DNA of 64,000 bases from Paenibacillus radicibacter (lineage in GTDB: Bacteria > Bacillota > Bacilli > Paenibacillales > NBRC-103111). This document shows positions 59,153 through 64,000 of the stretch, in pieces (position 1 is the first letter of the stretch; every line of letters begins with the position of its first letter). The notes beneath the pieces were generated by a model. It was not told the origin of the DNA and made no database searches. It worked only from the letters and a program-made list of their open reading frames with translations. A program made the position numbers and the translations under genes. The DNA lies in NCBI RefSeq assembly GCF_024721995.1, contig NZ_JANQBC010000002.1, positions 1 to 64,000 of the forward strand, in the 5' to 3' direction.

Positions 59153-61726
59153 CTATCGCATCGTGTCGCCGCCTCTGGTAATTAGCCTTAGTACCAAGAA
59201 AATCGTCCATGGTAAGAAGCGATTACGACGGTATGCTAAATATCGACTGCCCCACTTGGGATCATACTTTTCTTTCTGCTCACGAATTTCACTGAAACTA
59301 ATCGTAACTGACATATTATTGAAAAAGGCTGCCGCGATCCGTTCGGAAATGAAGGAATGATCTCGCTGCCCAACATTCGCAAGCGGTGCTAACCCTAGAT
59401 TAAATCGGTGATAACCGACCTCCTTCGCCCATTCAAAGAGGTTCATGTACAAGACATCCGTGATCTCCTTGAGCTCATCTGGTGTATGCCTCATTAAGTC
59501 AACTGACACTTCATAAGACTGATACACAGGCATAATCGAAGCGAAAGCAACCATCTCCCCATCGGGTCTGCGCAAAGTCGCAATCGGCGCACGCTCTAGA
59601 TAATCACGATCGAAGAATCCCATCGAGAATCCTTTTTCCTTTTTTTTATCCAAAAAGGCATCGGATACCCGTTTCATCTCCTCAAAGACAGCATCTTGGA
59701 ATGGAGGCTGCACGACTTCAAATACGTAGCCTTCTTTCTCGTATTGCTCCCGAAGCAACTTCTGCTGCTTATACTGGCGTCCGCATTCACTAAATTTCTG
59801 TAAATCAACAAGCGCTTCCTCACCTAGCTTGAAGAAACGGAAACCAAGATCATGGTACATCGGCATTAAGCTGCTATGTGCTTGATAGAAAATCACATGA
59901 TACCCATACCGATCCACTTTGTCTAAGAACAGTTCTAATAGACGCGGGAATGAGTCAGGATGACCTGAAGGATCACCTAGTACGATGAGACGGTTTCCTT
60001 TTCTTACAAATTGAAGCATCGCTTTCCCATCATGAGAGAGGAAAAACCGCTTATCTCCTAAGTAACCAAGATGACTAAGTACATTCCCGCCATTCTCCTT
60101 CAAGAACAGTTCTAGTCGTTCGAAGGAAGCCGGAACGCCTGGTACCATTTTGCGTCTTGTACGGTCAAACCAGTAGGAACCCACAACGATAAATACGACT
60201 GTGAACGTCATCGTCACACAAGTGATCATATTTAGACCCCAGAGTGGGATATAGACCAATGAATCGAAATCTGGATCTCCGGAGAGAACAAGCTCTGCAG
60301 TCGCCAGTGTAATGAGATAGAAAAAATACAACAAGAAACCGGCAAACGCCGCGTATATAACACTACCAATTATCGATACTTCAATTCGTACTCGATTAAA
60401 CTGCTTACGAAGAAGGAACAGTAATAACCCTAATAATAACAAGCCAATTGACGTCTCTATGTACAAACCACGTAGAATACTAGTGATCGTAGCTCCAACT
60501 ATTGCAACCATCGTCAAGAGATAAGCGCGCTGTGTTCGCTTATAGATCCCTTTTGTCATTGCAAGTATGATTAAAGCAAATGCAAGTGTCAGCCCCGAGG
60601 ACATGTGAATGAACCAACTCGGAAATAAGAAATGAATACTTTCATCACGTTCAAGTGAGTTAGGTATTAACACGGTAAAGTATAGTGCAATACCACCAAC
60701 AAAAGTTAGCACGGCGAGTGATCCGTCACCCAATTTTTGCATGAGAACACGCTGAATGGTCCAGAATACCCCCCACGCTTCCCTTGTTTGCTGCACGATC
60801 CCCTGTTCTTCCACATGCTTGACGACAACACCTGACATCTCGAATGCCGCAAAGATGAGGCCAAGTCCGAACGGGATAAAGTAATAAACCAGTCGATACA
60901 AGAGTAGCGCGGACAACACGACACCCTTATCAACGCCAAGCGACTCCATCCCGATGATGAAGATAAGATCAAATGACCCAAGACCGCCAGGTACTAAGCT
61001 GATCGTTCCAGCAACCGCTGCGACAACGAAAGCTCCTATTGCTTCTGCATAGCCAATGTTTACACCTAACAAACGAAGCATGACGTACGCAGTACTACCG
61101 GCTGTTAACCATTCAACAAACGACACTACGGTGTACATCAAAGTCGTCTTAGCAGATGCAGTAGCTTTTCCTTTCCATCTGGAGAGCAAGATATACACAG
61201 GTAAGAACAAGAAAATCCCGCTAAGTGCAATCCATAACCATGGACTAGAGTTAAGTACGGGACGAACAGGAAGTACATCAATTAGAACAAAGAAAGAAAG
61301 AATGGATAAACCACTAAGCAAGGATGGCGCCATCCAAGCGATCCCTTTAACCAATTGCCCGTTCTTCTGCTTTACATTGTCTCGATATAGCAGCGCCCGT
61401 AAACTTGCACCAGCAAGTCCACCAAAACCGAATATGCCGTTAAACGAGTTGGCGATCCACGACACTCTAAATATTTTGCCAAAAGATGCTTTCCCTTTGA
61501 GCGATCGAATCAGTATGTAATCATAAAAAAACATCGTAAATACAGCAATAGCACCGATCACTATTGCGAAGATGAACCCACCGCTCGGGATACTCTTGAT
61601 TGCCCGAATTGCTTCACCAAGTGATAGACCTTCGAGTTCTTTTTTCAGATGGAAAAATACAAATACAATAATCGCAATCGGAAATAGAAACTTAAATAGA
61701 CGCAACAAAGTACGTTTGGATAACAT
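59153..61726 (-). CDS. mprF: Bifunctional phosphatidylglycerol lysyltransferase/flippase MprF
   Basis: 857 residues from ATG 61726 (AGAAGG upstream; the longer reading to 61756 lacks one). N-terminal flippase domain (about 1-330) and further membrane segments to about 520, then a cytosolic GNAT-like transferase domain (about 540-850) with LVDLQKFSECGRQYKQQ, EVSVDLMRH and FNLGLAPLANVG. Adds lysine (or another amino acid) from tRNA to phosphatidylglycerol and flips it, lowering negative surface charge and giving resistance to cationic peptides. Monocistronic. Confidence 0.94.
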   Translation of the reverse strand: MLSKRTLLRLFKFLFPIAIIVFVFFHLKKELEGLSLGEAIRAIKSIPSGGFIFAIVIGAIAVFTMFFYDYILIRSLKGKASFGKIFRVSWIANSFNGIFGFGGLAGASLRALLYRDNVKQKNGQLVKGIAWMAPSLLSGLSILSFFVLIDVLPVRPVLNSSPWLWIALSGIFLFLPVYILLSRWKGKATASAKTTLMYTVVSFVEWLTAGSTAYVMLRLLGVNIGYAEAIGAFVVAAVAGTISLVPGGLGSFDLIFIIGMESLGVDKGVVLSALLLYRLVYYFIPFGLGLIFAAFEMSGVVVKHVEEQGIVQQTREAWGVFWTIQRVLMQKLGDGSLAVLTFVGGIALYFTVLIPNSLERDESIHFLFPSWFIHMSSGLTLAFALIILAMTKGIYKRTQRAYLLTMVAIVGATITSILRGLYIETSIGLLLLGLLLFLLRKQFNRVRIEVSIIGSVIYAAFAGFLLYFFYLITLATAELVLSGDPDFDSLVYIPLWGLNMITCVTMTFTVVFIVVGSYWFDRTRRKMVPGVPASFERLELFLKENGGNVLSHLGYLGDKRFFLSHDGKAMLQFVRKGNRLIVLGDPSGHPDSFPRLLELFLDKVDRYGYHVIFYQAHSSLMPMYHDLGFRFFKLGEEALVDLQKFSECGRQYKQQKLLREQYEKEGYVFEVVQPPFQDAVFEEMKRVSDAFLDKKKEKGFSMGFFDRDYLERAPIATLRRPDGEMVAFASIMPVYQSYEVSVDLMRHTPDELKEITDVLYMNLFEWAKEVGYHRFNLGLAPLANVGQRDHSFISERIAAAFFNNMSVTISFSEIREQKEKYDPKWGSRYLAYRRNRFLPWTIFLVLRLITRGGDTMR

Positions 61727-61801
61727 CTGCTGGCCTTCTTTCTGTGTGACTCGCACTTTGTAGTATACCCCATTGCCATTATGAATTAAACAAATAAGTT
61801 A

Positions 61802-61837
61802 GGCAAGCACCAACGATTAAACAATTGGTACCTGCCT
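61802..61837 (-). terminator. Hairpin, possible terminator of the PspA-DUF operon
   Basis: GGCAGGTACCAA / TTGGTGCTTGCC hairpin on the minus strand after the DUF4247 stop. The T-run is poor (TAACTTATTTG), so termination is uncertain. Confidence 0.45.
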
Positions 61838-61860
61838 ATAGGGGTTTAAGTGATTGATTG

Positions 61861-62781
61861 TTACTTACGCCTCGTAACAGAACCTGAGCCAGAACTTGTC
61901 TTAGGTGGACTTGGTTTCTTCTCTGTTACCTTGAAACCACCACCACTTGAACTAGAACCACTTGATTTGGAACTACTTGAACTCGAGCTGCCTGAATTTG
62001 AGCTTTTTGAGGAAGAACTTGACGAATTGGATGTGCTTGATGAACCTGTAGAGCTTGATGAGTTGGTAGAACTCTTGTCATCTCTGCGGATAACCTTGCC
62101 CGTCGAATCTTTTGACGTATTCGGCGCAGGTGTTGATTTACTTTGTTCATCTGACTTCTTGAAGATGTTCGTCGTTGATTTATTCGAATCGCTGGAACTA
62201 CTCGATCCTGTACTGTTGTTTGTTCCCCGCTTCGTAACGGAACCTTTACGATCCACTGTCATAGGAGGAGCTTGTTTCTTCTCTTCTTTTGTTGGAGTTT
62301 TATAAATGGTTTGCGGTTTATAGATATCCCTGCTCGTATATCCGCGATACTTACGTGCATGACTATCCCCGACAAAGTCGAACACTTCATCTAATATTTT
62401 TAAAGTAATATACGCTTGTAAGAAATCAGATGCGTAGTTGTTCTCAACATACGCTTTGTTATCTACTTCAATTAATGTATCTGTCGGTTTAGCAGGATCT
62501 TTCTGGATATTATATAACTTATCCGAGTAGACAAGGAACATTCGCTCCGGATCTTCTTTAGATATTTGCTGTGGTTTGTTCTGATCCGCAATTTCTTTAG
62601 CCACTCCAGGTACCGTCTTGTCTGGTGCCCGATATACATAAGATTGTTGGGATCCTTGCTTATTTACTGATTCCAGAGGGTAATTATCCTTTACCGGATC
62701 GCCGCCACAGGCGACAAGAAGCGGAAGCAGCAAACTAAAGACGAGCGTTAATTTCAAGGCATGTAACAGCCGTCTTGCCAT
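61861..62781 (-). CDS. DUF4247-like lipoprotein with long Ser-rich tail
   Basis: 306 residues. Signal with lipobox LVAC; a conserved region (about 30-145: DNYPLESVNKQG, MFLVYSDKLYNIQKDP, YASDFLQAYITLKIL) resembles DUF4247. Residues about 185-300 are low-complexity Ser/Thr/Asn/Lys, with runs of five to six Ser and two similar basic motifs (KGSVTKRG, SGSVTRRK). ATG 62781 is eight bases after AGGGAG. Last of the PspA-DUF350-DUF4178 cluster. Function unknown; the tail may cross the wall. Confidence 0.78.
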   Translation of the reverse strand: MARRLLHALKLTLVFSLLLPLLVACGGDPVKDNYPLESVNKQGSQQSYVYRAPDKTVPGVAKEIADQNKPQQISKEDPERMFLVYSDKLYNIQKDPAKPTDTLIEVDNKAYVENNYASDFLQAYITLKILDEVFDFVGDSHARKYRGYTSRDIYKPQTIYKTPTKEEKKQAPPMTVDRKGSVTKRGTNNSTGSSSSSDSNKSTTNIFKKSDEQSKSTPAPNTSKDSTGKVIRRDDKSSTNSSSSTGSSSTSNSSSSSSKSSNSGSSSSSSSKSSGSSSSGGGFKVTEKKPSPPKTSSGSGSVTRRK

Positions 62782-62797
62782 TACGTTCACTCCCTAT

Positions 62798-63304
62798 TTA
62801 ATTACCACGGATCACTTTCACATCTCCTGGCAAAATCCATTCTCCTTCATACAGCATGAATCTGCCGTCCTGCCATTCCACGCGGAACAGTCTAGAGTTG
62901 TCAGATTGATACTGCCACACATACTGATCTCCACCTTGTTTGAACGGAGTTCTGCCATTGGTAACGACGAGTCCGGAGTACTGCTCTTCTAAGTAATAAT
63001 TCGTTCCATCGAGTTCCATCGTTGTAGGCACTTCATCTGGCGAGTCCAGACGACCATCAATAGGAAGATACAAGGAATAGGTTAATTTCTCGCGTTCTTC
63101 AATATGCAAATAGTTAATCGTATTCCCATCTTGCAAAGTCAATACTACCGCATTACGCTGGCGATTCTGAACGCGTCCAACTACTTCATAAGTAACGAGT
63201 GACACTTCACAAATATCTCCGGGTACAAGGGACAGCATACTTTTTTCTTTTTTCGGCGGCTCTGGCTTTGCAACAAGGTTTTTGATGCGTTGAAATATAC
63301 TCAT
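62798..63304 (-). CDS. DUF4178-like cytoplasmic protein
   Basis: 168 residues, no membrane segment. The central part (LSLVPGDICEVSLVTYEVVGR, TNYYLEEQYSG, FRVEWQDGRFMLYEGEWILPGDV) fits DUF4178, a beta-rich domain often next to PspA, DUF350 and DUF4247 genes. Molecular function unknown. Confidence 0.8.
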   Translation of the reverse strand: MSIFQRIKNLVAKPEPPKKEKSMLSLVPGDICEVSLVTYEVVGRVQNRQRNAVVLTLQDGNTINYLHIEEREKLTYSLYLPIDGRLDSPDEVPTTMELDGTNYYLEEQYSGLVVTNGRTPFKQGGDQYVWQYQSDNSRLFRVEWQDGRFMLYEGEWILPGDVKVIRGN

Positions 63305-63333
63305 GATAGGTCGCCCTTTCTACATGTTAATTG

Positions 63334-63747
63334 TTAGCTTACTAATAAATACGATGCGATAACCAGTGCACCGACAACGTGTAACGACCCGCCTAATAGA
63401 GCATGCGCGATCTTACCTTGTTTAGTACCTTCATCTAAGTTCAAGGCTACTGTCCACTTTAGTACGTTACGAATGATGAGTTCAAGTATAAGTAGGATGA
63501 CAAATGAGACAACAGATGCGAGTACAGCATCCCATAAATCATTGGAACTGCGAATGGATTGACTCAATATATAACCCTGAGCAAACAACTTCATCACGAA
63601 ACGAATTGCCACCGCAACATTCCCATTCTTAATTTCTTCCATGTCCTTATAACGAGTAAATAATGAATCAATCCCCATTAAGACAACCAAGAGAACAGCT
63701 CCAACTCCTGTCCACACAAGTGTTGCCAATATCGTCATCCAAGTCAT
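63334..63747 (-). CDS. DUF350 (YjfL-like) membrane protein
   Basis: 137 residues with four predicted membrane segments, as in DUF350 proteins encoded with PspA-family genes. SIRSSNDLWDAVLASVVSFV and LGGSLHVVGALVIASYLLVS are membrane stretches. Likely part of an envelope-stress complex; activity unknown. Confidence 0.82.
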   Translation of the reverse strand: MTWMTILATLVWTGVGAVLLVVLMGIDSLFTRYKDMEEIKNGNVAVAIRFVMKLFAQGYILSQSIRSSNDLWDAVLASVVSFVILLILELIIRNVLKWTVALNLDEGTKQGKIAHALLGGSLHVVGALVIASYLLVS

Positions 63748-63780
63748 GCGTTAAATTTCCTCCTTGAGCAAACTTCTTAC

Positions 63781-63808
63781 TTAAAAGAAAAACGTCTTGC
63801 GACGTTTT
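63781..63808 (-). terminator. Terminator after the PspA gene
   Basis: AAAACGTC-GCAA-GACGTTTT hairpin then TCTTTT on the minus strand, between pspA and the DUF350 gene; partial read-through may set different levels of the two parts. Confidence 0.75.
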
Positions 63809-63831
63809 CCCTGAATTTCATATTGTGTAGA

Positions 63832-64000
63832 TTACTTTTGCTCGTATTGCTTCATAAGAGCTGCAAGCTCGTCATCTACTGCTTTGCCTGAACCAAGCTT
63901 TTCGAATTCATCATCAAGGGATGCGCCCTTAGCAGTCATCTCGTTACTTGCTTCTGCTTGTGCTTCCATTTGAAGCATTTTCTCTTCCATACGTTTAAGT
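63832..64000 (-). CDS. pspA: PspA/IM30 family protein, C-terminal part (cut by window edge)
   Basis: About 56 C-terminal codons, ending at TAA 63832-63834: LKRMEEKMLQMEAQAEAS, then LDDEFEKLG and ELAALMKQYEQK. This is the typical end of Firmicute PspA/LiaH-type membrane-stress proteins, helical and charged. The start is outside the window. Confidence 0.85.
   Translation of the reverse strand, partial: LKRMEEKMLQMEAQAEASNEMTAKGASLDDEFEKLGSGKAVDDELAALMKQYEQK

Overview
The window comes from a low-to-moderate GC, endospore-forming Firmicute, most likely a Paenibacillaceae member. The evidence is S-box, THI-box and c-di-AMP riboswitches, strong AGGAGG ribosome sites with some TTG and GTG starts, two YheC/YheD spore-coat ATP-grasp genes, LtaS, YkyA, MprF, and a complete BirA-controlled biotin operon. 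No rRNA, tRNA, CRISPR array or insertion sequence was seen. Most genes lie on the minus strand.

Layout. 1-3964: two tandem BceAB-type ABC transporter cassettes, nearly identical where both can be read; the left one runs off the window. 4028-5722: an M3 oligopeptidase. 5824-20593: an eleven-gene operon (minus strand; icmF, acyl-CoA dehydrogenase, bkdAA, bkdAB, bkdB, thiolase, 3-hydroxybutyryl-CoA dehydrogenase, second acyl-CoA dehydrogenase, prpB, prpC, prpD). It would take branched-chain 2-oxo acids to acyl-CoAs, isomerise isobutyryl-CoA to butyryl-CoA, beta-oxidise butyryl-CoA, and burn propionyl-CoA through the methylcitrate cycle. An E3 and a crotonase are missing from the cluster. A SigE-like promoter precedes icmF, in line with the SigE-controlled mmg operon of Bacillus subtilis. 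20770-22047: an MFS exporter. 22148-28119: bioA-bioD-bioB-bioF-hydrolase-bioC with overlapping genes behind a perfect BirA operator. 28316-28789: a low-molecular-weight phosphatase.

28960-34879 is the least conventional part. It holds a 659-residue protein built mostly of Thr/Gly/Ala/Val-rich repeats (201-bp DNA period), a TPR protein, a GT2 glycosyltransferase with a TPR-like tail, and a small Cys/Lys-rich protein whose C-terminal domain matches that of the repeat protein. A SigK-like promoter precedes the repeat gene. I infer a glycosylated spore-surface or filament protein with its own modifying enzymes.

34985-39019: a Gfo/Idh/MocA oxidoreductase and two convergent YheC/YheD genes. 39086-43427: an APC permease diverging from a SAM-riboswitch-controlled metNIQ methionine importer. 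43601-46451: a small unknown gene, LtaS, and DNA-3-methyladenine glycosylase I. 46510-49577: a TPP-riboswitch-controlled thiamine or precursor ABC importer with a small thiamine-binding protein. 49687-50686: an NlpC/P60 cell-wall hydrolase behind a c-di-AMP riboswitch. 50847-58663: YhgE with its TetR regulator, YkyA with a polysaccharide deacetylase, a CDF metal exporter, and a DHA2 exporter with its TetR regulator. 59153-61726: MprF. 61861-64000: a DUF4247 lipoprotein, DUF4178, DUF350 and PspA, an envelope-stress type cluster cut by the window end.
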